A stretch of 64,000 nucleotides of DNA from an uncultured Aquimarina sp. (GTDB taxonomy: Bacteria; Bacteroidota; Bacteroidia; Flavobacteriales; Flavobacteriaceae), in the NCBI GenBank assembly GCA_947498815.1, contig CANMLU010000007.1:1-64000 (forward strand). Direction: 5' to 3'. The notes under the pieces were generated by a model. That model ran no database searches and was not told where the DNA came from. It worked only from the letters and a program-made list of their open reading frames with translations. The position numbers and the translations under genes were made by a program. This document shows, in pieces, positions 36,826 through 45,739 of this stretch. How positions within the stretch are numbered: the stretch's first letter is position 1; each line of letters begins with the position of its first letter.

Positions 36826-37830
36826 TTATAACTCCTGAACAAGTAACCAGGCTCTTGGGCTTTCCTCTTTTTTGATTTTTCGCAATGCTTGCAATGCATC
36901 TAGTCGATTTTCGTAGCTATTATAAACGACCTGATGCAGTCCATATTTGTTGGCACCAATAAGGCGAGCATCAAAACCTTGTGCTTTAAGACTTCGTACT
37001 TTTTTATCTGCATTGGACGCAATTCTAAATGCTCCCGCAACAATATGATATTTACCTGTACTCGTTTTGATTTCTTCTGCAGAAGTCACATCACTATTTT
37101 CTTCCTCATCTTTTGCAAGATTAAGAGTAATGGCAGGTAATGGATTCGAAATTTCAAAAGTAGCCTCCTGAATTCTGTTCTCGATTTCCAGGTTGGCCTC
37201 TTTCCATTCCTTCGCGTTGAAGCTTACTGTATTATCGCTAACTTGTTTCAATCCAAAAAAACCACCAACACCTAGTACAATTGCCGCTACCGCTGCATAT
37301 TGCAGATAAGGTCGCTCATTGCGTTTTTCTGGAGTAAAGGTAAGTGGGATTGTTTCTTCAATAGTTTCTACTTCTTTTTTGTATACTTCACGTTTGATTT
37401 CGACTTCGCGTTTAATTGTTGGCGAAACAAAAGTACCCAAACCAAAGGCTTCAGTAAGATAATTTACCTCTTGTAAAGGTTCAAACTGTAAAGTATTTTC
37501 GACAGAAGTAAAAAAAGAACCAATGTTGGCTAATTCTATACGTTGCCCTTGCGCCATTTTCTCGTTAATTGATAATACATAACGCTGGATTTTGGCTACA
37601 GCATCGGTATATGATATCTGTTCTACAGAAGCAATATAATTTGCCAATAACCCATCATTATTTTGCAACTGACTATTAAAAGAAATTAATTTCTTTGGAG
37701 GATAAAATGAATTTGTAGCTTCTTGGATCGTAGCAGGTTGGCGTCTGGTTAAAAACGCTCCAAAACTTGGTAAAATTACGCATTCATATCTATATAATAA
37801 TTCGCTTATGTATTTGGCCGTATTGTTCAT
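36826..37830 (-). CDS. HU-domain and SPOR-domain membrane protein
   Basis: A 334-residue protein. The N-terminal part (about residues 1-125) resembles the CCDC81-like prokaryotic HU domain (ISELLYRYECVILPSFGAFL and GQRIELANIGSFF). One membrane helix lies at about 175-195. The C-terminal SPOR domain (about 260-334, KYHIVAGAFRIASNADKKVR and GLHQVVYNSY) binds denuded peptidoglycan. It therefore may tie the cytosol or nucleoid side to septal peptidoglycan, which is inference. It is divergent from dprA. Confidence 0.85.
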   Translation of the reverse strand: MNNTAKYISELLYRYECVILPSFGAFLTRRQPATIQEATNSFYPPKKLISFNSQLQNNDGLLANYIASVEQISYTDAVAKIQRYVLSINEKMAQGQRIELANIGSFFTSVENTLQFEPLQEVNYLTEAFGLGTFVSPTIKREVEIKREVYKKEVETIEETIPLTFTPEKRNERPYLQYAAVAAIVLGVGGFFGLKQVSDNTVSFNAKEWKEANLEIENRIQEATFEISNPLPAITLNLAKDEEENSDVTSAEEIKTSTGKYHIVAGAFRIASNADKKVRSLKAQGFDARLIGANKYGLHQVVYNSYENRLDALQALRKIKKEESPRAWLLVQEL

Positions 37831-37976
37831 TTTCCCCTTCTAAAATGTGCTGCTTTTACAGTGTGTGGTTATTTACTCAAAGGTATAAAAAAATGAAAGT
37901 CATCAAAACTATAGCTTCTTAATTTATCAACAGTTTCGATTTTTTTTGTTTCTTGTACTGACTTACAAAATATTAC

Positions 37977-39080
37977 ATGACCATCAATAAACTAATTGCT
38001 TTACTTACCCTCAAAAAAGTATCAAATCTCGGGGATAGTTCGATTAAAAAACTAATACGAGAAGTGGGCTCTGCAGAAGAAGTACTTGCGGAAAAAACCA
38101 GTAATCTTATAAAAATAGATGGAATAGGATCTGTAAAAGTCAAAGATATTCACAATCCACAACATCGCAAAGCAGCAGAAAACGAACTGAGGTTTATCCA
38201 GGATAATAACATCAATTATACGACGTATGATCAAGCGGATTATCCCGAAAAATTAAAACATTGTATTGATGGCCCTGTAGTGCTATTTAGTTCTGGAAAT
38301 ATTGACCTGAAACATAAAAAAATATTGAGCATCGTGGGTACAAGACAAGTTACTCGATACGGAGTACAGTTTTGTGAGGAATTAATTGAAACTCTTGCCC
38401 CCATTAATCCGGTTATTGTTTCTGGTTTTGCGTATGGAGTGGATATCACAGCCCAGCGAGCAGCTGTAAAACATAATTTGCAAACCGTAGGTTGCCTAGC
38501 ACATGGATTAAATCAAATCTATCCCAAAGTACATAAGAAGTATGTCGCCCAGATTGAAGAAAACGGAGGGTTTTTTACCGATTTTTGGAGTACAGATACG
38601 TTTGATCGAAAGAATTTTTTGGGACGAAATCGCATTATCGCAGGACTTAGCGAAGCTACGGTAGTGATCGAAAGTGCTGATAAAGGAGGTTCTCTGGTTA
38701 CTGCCGATATTGCCAATTCGTATAATCGCGATGTGTTTGCAGTACCAGGCAGAACAAACGACCCCTTAAGTAAAGGATGTAATATGTTGATTAAAACACA
38801 ACGTGCACACATGCTTACCAGTGCAGCCGATTTGATCTATATGCTCAATTGGGAGTTGGAAGAAAAACTGCAACCTGCAGTACAAAAGCAATTGTTTGTA
38901 GAGCTCGAAGAAGATGAGAAAAAGATATACAGTTTCTTGAATGAGAATGGGCAAAAGCAGCTAGATGTTATTGCACTACAATGTGGGTTGCCAACGTTTA
39001 AAATTGCTTCTATGTTATTGACCATGGAGCTCAAAGGTGTTGTTAAACCCCTGCCAGGTAAATTGTTTGAGGTAATATAA
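37977..39080 (+). CDS. dprA: DNA-processing protein DprA
   Basis: A 367-residue protein that loads RecA on incoming single-stranded DNA in natural transformation. Order: an N-terminal helix-hairpin-helix/SAM-like part (about 1-70, LIKIDGIGSVKVKDI), the Rossmann-like DprA core (about 75-290, KILSIVGTRQVTRYG, VIVSGFAYGVDITAQ, and RNRIIAGLSEATVVIES), and a C-terminal winged-helix DML1-like part (about 305-367). The length is normal. It is divergent from the HU/SPOR gene. The convergent desaturase gene ends 18 bases away. Confidence 0.96.
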   Translation: MTINKLIALLTLKKVSNLGDSSIKKLIREVGSAEEVLAEKTSNLIKIDGIGSVKVKDIHNPQHRKAAENELRFIQDNNINYTTYDQADYPEKLKHCIDGPVVLFSSGNIDLKHKKILSIVGTRQVTRYGVQFCEELIETLAPINPVIVSGFAYGVDITAQRAAVKHNLQTVGCLAHGLNQIYPKVHKKYVAQIEENGGFFTDFWSTDTFDRKNFLGRNRIIAGLSEATVVIESADKGGSLVTADIANSYNRDVFAVPGRTNDPLSKGCNMLIKTQRAHMLTSAADLIYMLNWELEEKLQPAVQKQLFVELEEDEKKIYSFLNENGQKQLDVIALQCGLPTFKIASMLLTMELKGVVKPLPGKLFEVI

Positions 39081-39098
39081 CAATAACTGTCCAAAATA

Positions 39099-39869
39099 TT
39101 ATTTCTTTCTTTCTTGGATCTTCTCATATTCGGTTTCGTAGTCTCTAAATTCTGTACCTAAAAGTTTGTCCCAAAAACGAAAATGAACACCATAATTTCC
39201 TTTGAACTTACTATGATGCATATTGTGATGCGTACTGGAGGTTAAAAACCGCAACCAACTTTTATTAAATCGTTTAGGATAAAGTTCATACCCAAGGTGA
39301 GATTTTATATTATCTAATAAACCATAAAGTTGAACTACTAATAAAACAGGAGCATATATAGGGAAAACATAAGCAACTGGAAATATCCAAAACGAAAGTA
39401 AAAAGGGTTCTAAAAAATGAAACGATAGTGATGTAAATGGATTAACGTCAATACTTTTATGATGCTCCAAATGGATATGTTTAAAAATCTTTGGATGATG
39501 CAATAATCTATGAAACCAATAAAACCACGTGTCATCTATAAGTAATAAAATAAAAAAACCAAACACCCCATAAAAAGGATTGTATTCATAGAATTTTGTA
39601 TAAATTTTTGTGTACCCTTGCGTACTTAAGTAAATAACGATGCTACTAAACAACGCACCTACTGCCAAGGTAAAAAAGGAGTTTTTGAGTTCACGTTTAA
39701 TTTGTTTTGTGTTCACCCGTTCTTTTAATTGTATTCTCCATGAACGCAATCTTTTTTTAAATGCTTTCCAAACCAAAATATATATCAGAACTATAAGTGT
39801 TCCGTTTAGTAAAAGGCCAGATAAAAATGCCTGTGGAAAATTAAAAAGTATCTCTTGTATTGAATTCAT
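39099..39869 (-). CDS. Sterol desaturase/fatty acid hydroxylase family protein
   Basis: A 256-residue membrane protein with four to five helices and the histidine boxes of the di-iron hydroxylase family: HRLLHH, HLEHHKS and HHNMHHSKF. It should hydroxylate or desaturate a lipid at the inner membrane with O2 and an electron donor. The substrate is unknown; bacterial members act on carotenoids, fatty acids or sphingolipid-like lipids. A Crp/Fnr regulator gene is just upstream on the same strand (62 bases). Confidence 0.85.
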   Translation of the reverse strand: MNSIQEILFNFPQAFLSGLLLNGTLIVLIYILVWKAFKKRLRSWRIQLKERVNTKQIKRELKNSFFTLAVGALFSSIVIYLSTQGYTKIYTKFYEYNPFYGVFGFFILLLIDDTWFYWFHRLLHHPKIFKHIHLEHHKSIDVNPFTSLSFHFLEPFLLSFWIFPVAYVFPIYAPVLLVVQLYGLLDNIKSHLGYELYPKRFNKSWLRFLTSSTHHNMHHSKFKGNYGVHFRFWDKLLGTEFRDYETEYEKIQERKK

Positions 39870-39931
39870 TCATTTTTTTGTTACAAATGTCTGTATCAAA
39901 TATTCAAGATTACTTGATAAATGTTAGTTAA

Positions 39932-40501
39932 TCATATTTTTCGTCGAATTCTACTCAAGCTCTCTGGTTTGATTCCTAAAAAAGACGCTATTTGTTGAAC
40001 AGGAACATTTTGTAAAATCTCGGGTTGTTCTTTAATTAATTTCTTGTAACGTTCTTCTGCACTAAGAGTGGCCAGGTCGTTTGCTCTTATTTCGGTTGAT
40101 GTAATTGCCTCTTCAAAGATGATTAAACTGAATTTTTTAAAATTTTCACTTTCATCAATTAATTTCACGAGATTGGAGTGTGAAATTTTTAAAAGTTCAC
40201 AATCTGTGATGCATTGAAGATTCTCTTTTGCATTTTTTTGATGAATAAAACTTAAAAACGATGTGATAAAACTATTAGAACCGGAAATCTTGGTCGTTAC
40301 TTCATCACCATTTTCATCATGGTAGAAGAGGCACATAAACCCCGAAACAATAAAGTAAAGATGTTGCGGTTTTTTTTCTTGTTCTTCTAAGATGTTATTT
40401 CTGTGTGGTTCGATTGCTTCAAAATAGATCCTACATAATTCGATATCTGTAGAAGTTATTTGGATTGTATTTGATATAGTATCTAGTAGGTTGTCTAACA
40501 T
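39932..40501 (-). CDS. Crp/Fnr family transcriptional regulator
   Basis: A 189-residue cyclic-nucleotide-binding-like regulator. An N-terminal cNMP-binding barrel (about residues 25-115, PQHLYFIVSGFMCLFYHDENG) is followed by a helical dimerisation segment. The C-terminal HTH is short, with PVQQIASFLGIKPESLSRIRRKI at the very end. There is no FNR-type cysteine cluster. The gene lies upstream of the desaturase on the same strand, which may be a target; this is position-based. Confidence 0.88.
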   Translation of the reverse strand: MLDNLLDTISNTIQITSTDIELCRIYFEAIEPHRNNILEEQEKKPQHLYFIVSGFMCLFYHDENGDEVTTKISGSNSFITSFLSFIHQKNAKENLQCITDCELLKISHSNLVKLIDESENFKKFSLIIFEEAITSTEIRANDLATLSAEERYKKLIKEQPEILQNVPVQQIASFLGIKPESLSRIRRKI

Positions 40502-40662
40502 TTTTATGTCGTATAAATATATTCAATAAAGCTCCTTTTAACCTCATTTCTATCAGAAGAACTTATAAATGATCTAATTAAGTAAATATCATTAAGTTTT
40601 ACCACAGAAATCAGGTTTTTTTTCAACTTTTATAACTGTTATATGCATATTTAACCTACTGG

Positions 40663-40866
40663 ATGTACTTGCTAAAAGGTTATATGTTGTATCGGGGGTA
40701 TGCCTATGATGAAAATATAGCATCTTCCTTTATGACACACCAAGAATCTGCAAAAAAAGGGAATCCCGATGCTATGTTGGAATTGTGTATTTATTATAAC
40801 AACAGAATAGGAGTAGATATCCTCTTCGAGGATTTGGGCCTGGATCTTATTGATTTGGATACTTAA
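40663..40866 (+). pseudogene. Sel1-like repeat fragment
   Basis: A 67-residue open frame whose middle reads like parts of Sel1 repeats: GYMLYRGYAYDENIASSFM, then SAKKGNPDAMLELCIYYNNR and IGVD. A true Sel1 protein has several such units and an export signal; here about one and a half remain, with no signal peptide, and an in-frame stop lies ten codons upstream. The tail is a short acidic segment. I take it as a gene remnant, though a small expressed protein is not excluded. Confidence 0.4.
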
Positions 40867-40895
40867 AAGTATTTCTTACCAATATTTATATAGGC

Positions 40896-41249
40896 TTATC
40901 TATAAAAGAATTGCTCTTTGATAATTTTTCCATTGGCTACTTCATACACGATAATTTCGTCAATAGATACTTTGTCATTGTTTATCAATATAATCTCTGT
41001 AAACATGCGAATACTAAAATGACTATTACTGATCAAAGGTTCTGAAACCTCAAAATGAGTCCATTTTTTAATATTAGAAAGAAATCGTTTTTCTTTTTCA
41101 ATCATAGCTTTGAGCCCATTCACGGATCTCTCTTTGAACATTTCTGGTTCTTGATTTACAGCATGCATTGCGAACAGTTGCTCTTGGGCATCTAAAAATC
41201 TTTTTTCTCTCAACAATTTTACAAGTTGATTCGCTATAGTAGTTATCAT
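40896..41249 (-). CDS. SnoaL/NTF2-like protein
   Basis: A 117-residue small alpha+beta protein of the NTF2/SnoaL-like fold (DAQEQLFAMHAVNQEPEM, then FTEIILINNDKVSIDEIIVYE and KIIKEQFFYR). No catalytic residues can be assigned. The ATG at 41249 overlaps the TGA of the upstream desaturase gene (ATGA), so the two are translationally coupled; the longer frame upstream has no better start. Confidence 0.75.
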   Translation of the reverse strand: MITTIANQLVKLLREKRFLDAQEQLFAMHAVNQEPEMFKERSVNGLKAMIEKEKRFLSNIKKWTHFEVSEPLISNSHFSIRMFTEIILINNDKVSIDEIIVYEVANGKIIKEQFFYR

Positions 41250-42127
41250 GTATTGTTTTTTTCTTGGTTGAAATAGATTGGCTTCCATATTAGGTTTCCA
41301 AAGATGATCTTAAAGCGATCCTTCCAGGTTCTGCATCGTTGTACATCCTTCCATATATTCTTGTATTCGATAAAATTGATCGTGATAGGATTATTCGAAT
41401 TGATATTTTTGGTTAATCCATAGACTACTTTCTCTTCTTCTCTTTGGAAGGTCCCAAATAATTTATCCCAAATCATAAGAACACCCCCATAGTTTTTATC
41501 AAGATATTTGCGGTTAGATCCATGATGTACTCTATGTACAGACGGTGTATTAAAAATCTCATCAAACCATCCTAATTTTACAATGTGTTCTGTATGAATC
41601 CAGGTTTGATACTGTGCTACGAAAACTAAGGATATGATCGCCTGAAAAGGATTAAATCCAATAAGGATCATTGGGATAAGAAAGATCCATTCAATAGCAC
41701 TTTCAATAAGGCTTAAGCGCATTGATACCGTGAGGTTATAATCTTCTGATGAATGATGTACACTATGGTTTGCCCACAAAATCCGATGTTCATGTTCAAT
41801 CCGGTGCATCCAATAATAGGTAAAGTCGGCTACAAGCAGGCTAAGTGCCCAAGTCCAACCATTCATAGGGATTTCAAAAGGTAAAAGATGATAAAACGGC
41901 AGCAGACATATGATTCCAATAGAACCAAATACGGTTTTCTCTAACAATTGCCCAAGAAAAAAGATAATGATATTAGCTCCTGTATCTTTCCATCTTCGTT
42001 CCTTGGACGTAAAAAGATCCAGCATAATTTCGAAAATTATAAATGTTATATTGATGATAAAGAAATAACCTACATAGGGTAATATCTTCGAGGTCTCAAA
42101 AAGAGTGATAATTTCTTCTATGTTCAT
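41246..42127 (-). CDS. Sterol desaturase family protein (second in window)
   Basis: A 293-residue membrane di-iron hydroxylase-like protein, distinct from the one at 39099. The His boxes are HRIEHEH, HSVHHSSE and HRVHHGSN, with membrane helices at about residues 15-35, 50-75, 85-105 and 140-165. The lipid substrate is unknown. It lies between a 56-residue membrane protein upstream and a SnoaL-like protein downstream, all probably one operon from the promoter at 42323. Confidence 0.86.
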   Translation of the reverse strand: MNIEEIITLFETSKILPYVGYFFIINITFIIFEIMLDLFTSKERRWKDTGANIIIFFLGQLLEKTVFGSIGIICLLPFYHLLPFEIPMNGWTWALSLLVADFTYYWMHRIEHEHRILWANHSVHHSSEDYNLTVSMRLSLIESAIEWIFLIPMILIGFNPFQAIISLVFVAQYQTWIHTEHIVKLGWFDEIFNTPSVHRVHHGSNRKYLDKNYGGVLMIWDKLFGTFQREEEKVVYGLTKNINSNNPITINFIEYKNIWKDVQRCRTWKDRFKIIFGNLIWKPIYFNQEKNNT

Positions 42128-42134
42128 TCTAGTA

Positions 42135-42305
42135 TTATTTTTTATTTGGAAAAAAGTATAAAAACCAGAAGAACCATAATAGGTTTAATAGATCCCACAA
42201 AGACCCTTGACCTTGAACATAATCAATTACGTATTGAAATTTATAAAAACCAACGAATCCTAAAATCCCCCAGTACCAATGTTTTTGAAACGTTAAGTTG
42301 TTCAT
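42135..42305 (-). CDS. Small membrane protein, 56 residues, first gene of the desaturase operon
   Basis: A short gene found by reading the strand directly. It starts ATG AAC AAC at 42305 and stops TAA at 42137-42135, only seven bases before the desaturase ATG. The protein is rich in Trp, Phe, Leu and Tyr: KHWYWGILGFVGFYKFQYVI, then a VQGQGSLWD turn, then LLNLLWFFWFLYFFP and a PNKK end. This pattern gives two short membrane helices. An exact -7 box (TACTTTTG, 42330-42323) lies 17 bases upstream of the ATG, which supports expression. No known family is assigned. A helper subunit for the desaturase is an inference. Confidence 0.7.
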   Translation of the reverse strand: MNNLTFQKHWYWGILGFVGFYKFQYVIDYVQGQGSLWDLLNLLWFFWFLYFFPNKK

Positions 42306-42322
42306 ATTTCTGATTTATGAAG

Positions 42323-42330
42323 CAAAAGTA
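42323..42330 (-). promoter_or_regulatory. -7 promoter element of the 56-residue protein/desaturase operon (TACTTTTG)
   Basis: The minus strand reads TACTTTTG, 17 bases upstream of the ATG at 42305. Confidence 0.55.
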
Positions 42331-42373
42331 ATGTCAATACCGACCGCTTTGTTTGTCAATTTTGGACAATCTA

Positions 42374-43243
42374 CTATATAACAGGGATGTAGATCTCGGT
42401 AAGTAATTCATTTGGGGGAGTGTTTTCTTCATCATTGAGAAAAAACTCTAGTGTGGGCTTATCTGCCAATTCTTGTTTTACGTCGCTCATCCAATGAGAA
42501 TAGATATAGTCGTAGGTTATTAATGAATCTTCATGACTGCCTTTATGCAGAAATTTGACATATTTTTGAGGTGATATGGTTTTGGTTCTAAAAAGACCAC
42601 CTACCTCAAATTTTAAAGGAGTTTCTATAACAATACCTGCATTATACCGACAATTTAGACTATCTGTGATCTCATTGTCATCTAATATCTCTGCAAGAAA
42701 TATGCTGTCACTGTCGATCAATTTATGCTTAAACGCATACTTCATGAGCTGGTTCCAAACTTGTTTTATGGCATTAATATCTTCAAAAGAACCTTGATAG
42801 GTTATATATAAAATTTCAAGACTTGGCAATTCTTCAATTTCGAATGTTAGAGTGGGTTTTTTATCTATTGGATCCGTTGCGATTGCTTTTTTGAGGAGTT
42901 GTAGTTTTGCTTCTTCAGTTTCTCTGAATTGAGAAGGTGAGCAATTGAATTGGTTTTTAAATGCCTTACTGAAAGCTGCAATATCACTATAACCAATTTC
43001 AAAGGCAATATCCGAAATGGTGTTGTCTGAATATTTAAGATACTGGGCAGCCTTCTCTAGTTTTATTCTCTTTATATATTTTCCTATGGTTTCATGATGC
43101 AAGGCAAGAAAAATTCGATTGATATTTCTGTAAGAATAATAAGAAACCTCTTCTATATCTTTGATTGAGACGTCTTCCTTGAACTTTTGATCCAAAAAAT
43201 CTAGTAAAGATTTATATCTGTCGAGTTGTGTAGGATTACCCAT
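42374..43243 (-). CDS. AraC-family regulator with GyrI-like effector domain
   Basis: A 289-residue regulator. The N-terminal AraC-type double HTH (about 10-110) has VSYYSYRNINRIFLALHHE and IAFEIGYSDIAAFSKAFKNQ. A C-terminal GyrI-like small-molecule-binding domain (about 128-289) follows, beginning TFEIEELPSLEILYITYQGS. This is the Rob/SoxS-with-effector layout that binds hydrophobic cations or drugs. Its targets may be the operon starting at 42330, which lies just downstream. Single gene. Confidence 0.88.
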   Translation of the reverse strand: MGNPTQLDRYKSLLDFLDQKFKEDVSIKDIEEVSYYSYRNINRIFLALHHETIGKYIKRIKLEKAAQYLKYSDNTISDIAFEIGYSDIAAFSKAFKNQFNCSPSQFRETEEAKLQLLKKAIATDPIDKKPTLTFEIEELPSLEILYITYQGSFEDINAIKQVWNQLMKYAFKHKLIDSDSIFLAEILDDNEITDSLNCRYNAGIVIETPLKFEVGGLFRTKTISPQKYVKFLHKGSHEDSLITYDYIYSHWMSDVKQELADKPTLEFFLNDEENTPPNELLTEIYIPVI

Positions 43244-43326
43244 GGGTTTGTTTTTGAGTAAGATATAAATACCTGGATAGTGCCATGTTGTTCTTTTTGG
43301 ACAATTCTCTTTGATAAACTGAAATT

Positions 43327-44721
43327 TCAGTCTATAGGATTGATATTTAATTCTTTATTTGGAATATACCATAAATTATTGATGCTGTCCAATTTACCTC
43401 TCATTTCTTCTTTTATCGTTCGGTCAACGATGGAAATCCCTTTTTTAGCCATTTTTTCAAAGGTATCTATGCCATTGTTTGGGAAGTTTTGTCTGGTTCT
43501 GTGAATGTTAAATTTGTTGGAGAATTTTCTGTCGAAAGTTTGTTCTATTTCTTCCTTTCCGATCATGAAACCAAGCAATCCTCCCCAAGTAGCTGTTGGA
43601 TTATCAGAATCCCATCCAGTTAAGGAGCCAATTTTTATGGTCTCGACAATATCTCCCTCACCATAAAATAGACTCACCAAACTAGCTGCAAAATTTATTC
43701 CGGCAGCAAAACAACCATTACAATACAAATTTTTCGAAGTAATAGTGTACCCATCCTTTTGTTCAACCTGATATCTGTTGTAAATAGAATCCCTTGTCTG
43801 CTCCCATGGAATTCCAGATTCATACTTTGCTTTTACATAACGATACATTTTATTGGAGTAAGAACTATCCGGGAGTATTTTACTGGCTTGATCTGACATC
43901 CAAAAAATTCTTTGTTTCATAGATAAGGTTGTATCTACCCTTGATGCCAAAGCGTACATAATTACATAGAACTCAGAAATCCAGGCTGCATCCTTACGAG
44001 CGGTTGTCCGAATGGGTAGATATGACATTTTCAGTGCAATGTCGGGTCTTGCCGGGGAGAATAATCCGAATATCTCAGTAGTAAGTTGGGCATCAATCAT
44101 TTCATAATGCTCGTTTCTTCGGGGATTGCTGGTTTCAGGAGGGATTATCCCTTGTTGCATTAAATCGAAGGCTTTCTGGTTGGACACCCATAAGTAATTC
44201 TCTTCATCTGATTTGATATGGTGGAGCCATCCATCACGAATTTGTTTACCTGTTAAAATACTGGTTTGATGAGTATCTAAAAGTTCCTGGTATATGTACT
44301 CAATATCGGTATCATCATCTGCTCCCCAGATTTCTCCTTCTTCCTTAAAAACAAAACCAATAGTGGGCGATAAATCACTAGGTACACCTTCTCCCCAAAT
44401 ACTTGGTTGGTCTGGTTTCCCCCAGTCATTTCTTGTATAAAATGCTCCGGTTTGGAGTTCACCAATATCTCCAATTTTGTCCATTTCGGTAACGAGTCCA
44501 GTCCAGTTAGCGATACATTGTCCTAGCCAGAAACCATATAATTGATTATAATATCTTGTTCGGGAAATAATGAATTGAGCGGGTTCTTTTTCTTTTAATT
44601 TATTATCTGGTTGACTCTCAAGATTCCCTTTGCTTTTTATATTATCACAAGCAGAAAGAGCCAATAAAATCAGTACTAAAACATATAAATGTTTGATTTG
44701 CGTAGTAGAAATAGTTCCCAT
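43327..44721 (-). CDS. ADP-ribosylglycohydrolase family lipoprotein
   Basis: A 464-residue protein whose catalytic part belongs to the DraG/ADP-ribosylglycohydrolase family, which cleaves ADP-ribose from proteins or small molecules using a di-metal site. Visible are GFWLGQCIANWTG near the start, the acidic segment WGADDDTDIEYIYQEL (about residues 130-145), FAAGINFAASLVSLFYGEGD and the metal-binding GWDSDNPTATWGGLLGFMIG. The N-terminus is a lipoprotein signal (LLALSAC, Cys25), so it should be anchored outside the cytoplasm, which is unusual for this activity. The substrate is unknown. Confidence 0.82.
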   Translation of the reverse strand: MGTISTTQIKHLYVLVLILLALSACDNIKSKGNLESQPDNKLKEKEPAQFIISRTRYYNQLYGFWLGQCIANWTGLVTEMDKIGDIGELQTGAFYTRNDWGKPDQPSIWGEGVPSDLSPTIGFVFKEEGEIWGADDDTDIEYIYQELLDTHQTSILTGKQIRDGWLHHIKSDEENYLWVSNQKAFDLMQQGIIPPETSNPRRNEHYEMIDAQLTTEIFGLFSPARPDIALKMSYLPIRTTARKDAAWISEFYVIMYALASRVDTTLSMKQRIFWMSDQASKILPDSSYSNKMYRYVKAKYESGIPWEQTRDSIYNRYQVEQKDGYTITSKNLYCNGCFAAGINFAASLVSLFYGEGDIVETIKIGSLTGWDSDNPTATWGGLLGFMIGKEEIEQTFDRKFSNKFNIHRTRQNFPNNGIDTFEKMAKKGISIVDRTIKEEMRGKLDSINNLWYIPNKELNINPID

Positions 44722-44746
44722 TTAATTGCTGCTTAAATGTAAAAAA

Positions 44747-45145
44747 TTATCCTTTCTTCATACTTTCCAAAAACTCCCCCATTTTTTGATGAACTACTTG
44801 GATAGCTTTAAGTGGTCGAATCATTACTTTAATATCTTTTAATTTTCCATCTGCATCAAAAGTAAGCATGTCTACGCCTTCAACAGTAACGCCGTCAATT
44901 ACTGTGGTAAACTCTAGTATGCTATGCTCAGCACTAGTCACTTCGCGCATGTATTTAAAATGCTCATTAGCGATAATGCTCGCTGCGGCAGTAAGATAAA
45001 TACGTACGATTTTTTTCCCTTTTTGAGGTGTCCACACTACAGGAGAATGAAGTACTGCGTCATCGGCAATAAGTTCACCAAGCCTGGATACGTCTCTATT
45101 ACTTACAAATTGATGCCATAAGGCTAGTCCGTTTGAGTTATTCAT
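44747..45145 (-). CDS. NTF2/SnoaL-like protein
   Basis: A 132-residue protein with an NTF2-like cone fold (ALWHQFVSNRDVSRLGELIADDAVLHSPVV). The beta strands include ILEFTTVIDGVTVEGVDMLT, cut here to TVIDGVTVEGVDMLTFDADG. Members are diverse; a ketosteroid isomerase-like or unknown binding role is possible. It lies between the DUF7010-like membrane protein gene and the ADP-ribosylglycohydrolase gene on one strand. Confidence 0.78.
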   Translation of the reverse strand: MNNSNGLALWHQFVSNRDVSRLGELIADDAVLHSPVVWTPQKGKKIVRIYLTAAASIIANEHFKYMREVTSAEHSILEFTTVIDGVTVEGVDMLTFDADGKLKDIKVMIRPLKAIQVVHQKMGEFLESMKKG

Positions 45146-45181
45146 GTTTAATTTTTTTGGGTGTATATTTTCTTGTATACT

Positions 45182-45724
45182 TTATTCTTCCGTTTTTCTG
45201 TTCTTAAGAATCAGTATTGTCACAATATAAATCAAAACAATTACAAAAGGAATAGCAATAAATCTATGTTCGGGCAATACATACCATAGTAATAGAACCA
45301 AGACAGTTCGTGCTATCGCATGAAAAAACCCAACCCAATGCTGTATAATCCATGAAAAAGGCATCCACATTAATCCGGTCAAAATTCCAACGGTCATAGG
45401 TAGCGAAGAGTAATCCAGAATAAAAAATGGAATCGCAATCGAGTACACCAAAACTGCTTGTCCAACACCAGATAAGAAGAGTTTATCAAATGTGTTCTTG
45501 GGCTTATTCTTATCCATGAAATTTTCACCAGTAAATTTTGAAATAAACATCCCCAGGTATACAATACTTCCTGTGCCAATAAATAGTACCCAAACGGTTG
45601 CTGTAACGGGTAATATTAAACCAGCAATACCAACAATTAACCAAACTATTAAACCTGCTAGCGGAGTGGCAAGAAACTTTCTATTTGTAAATTCTATTCT
45701 TTGTTCTTCAAGTGTTCTTTGCAT
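45182..45724 (-). CDS. Six-helix integral membrane protein (DUF7010-like)
   Basis: A 180-residue protein with six predicted membrane helices (about residues 19-38, 43-62, 83-101, 105-124, 129-146, 151-168) and short charged ends. I think it is of the DUF7010 type but am not sure. It immediately follows the GH3 gene: after that stop, TTG and then, five codons later, ATG occur. I choose the ATG at 45724 (MQRTLEEQRIEF). Confidence 0.68.
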   Translation of the reverse strand: MQRTLEEQRIEFTNRKFLATPLAGLIVWLIVGIAGLILPVTATVWVLFIGTGSIVYLGMFISKFTGENFMDKNKPKNTFDKLFLSGVGQAVLVYSIAIPFFILDYSSLPMTVGILTGLMWMPFSWIIQHWVGFFHAIARTVLVLLLWYVLPEHRFIAIPFVIVLIYIVTILILKNRKTEE

Positions 45725-45739
45725 TTTTTCTTTTATCAA

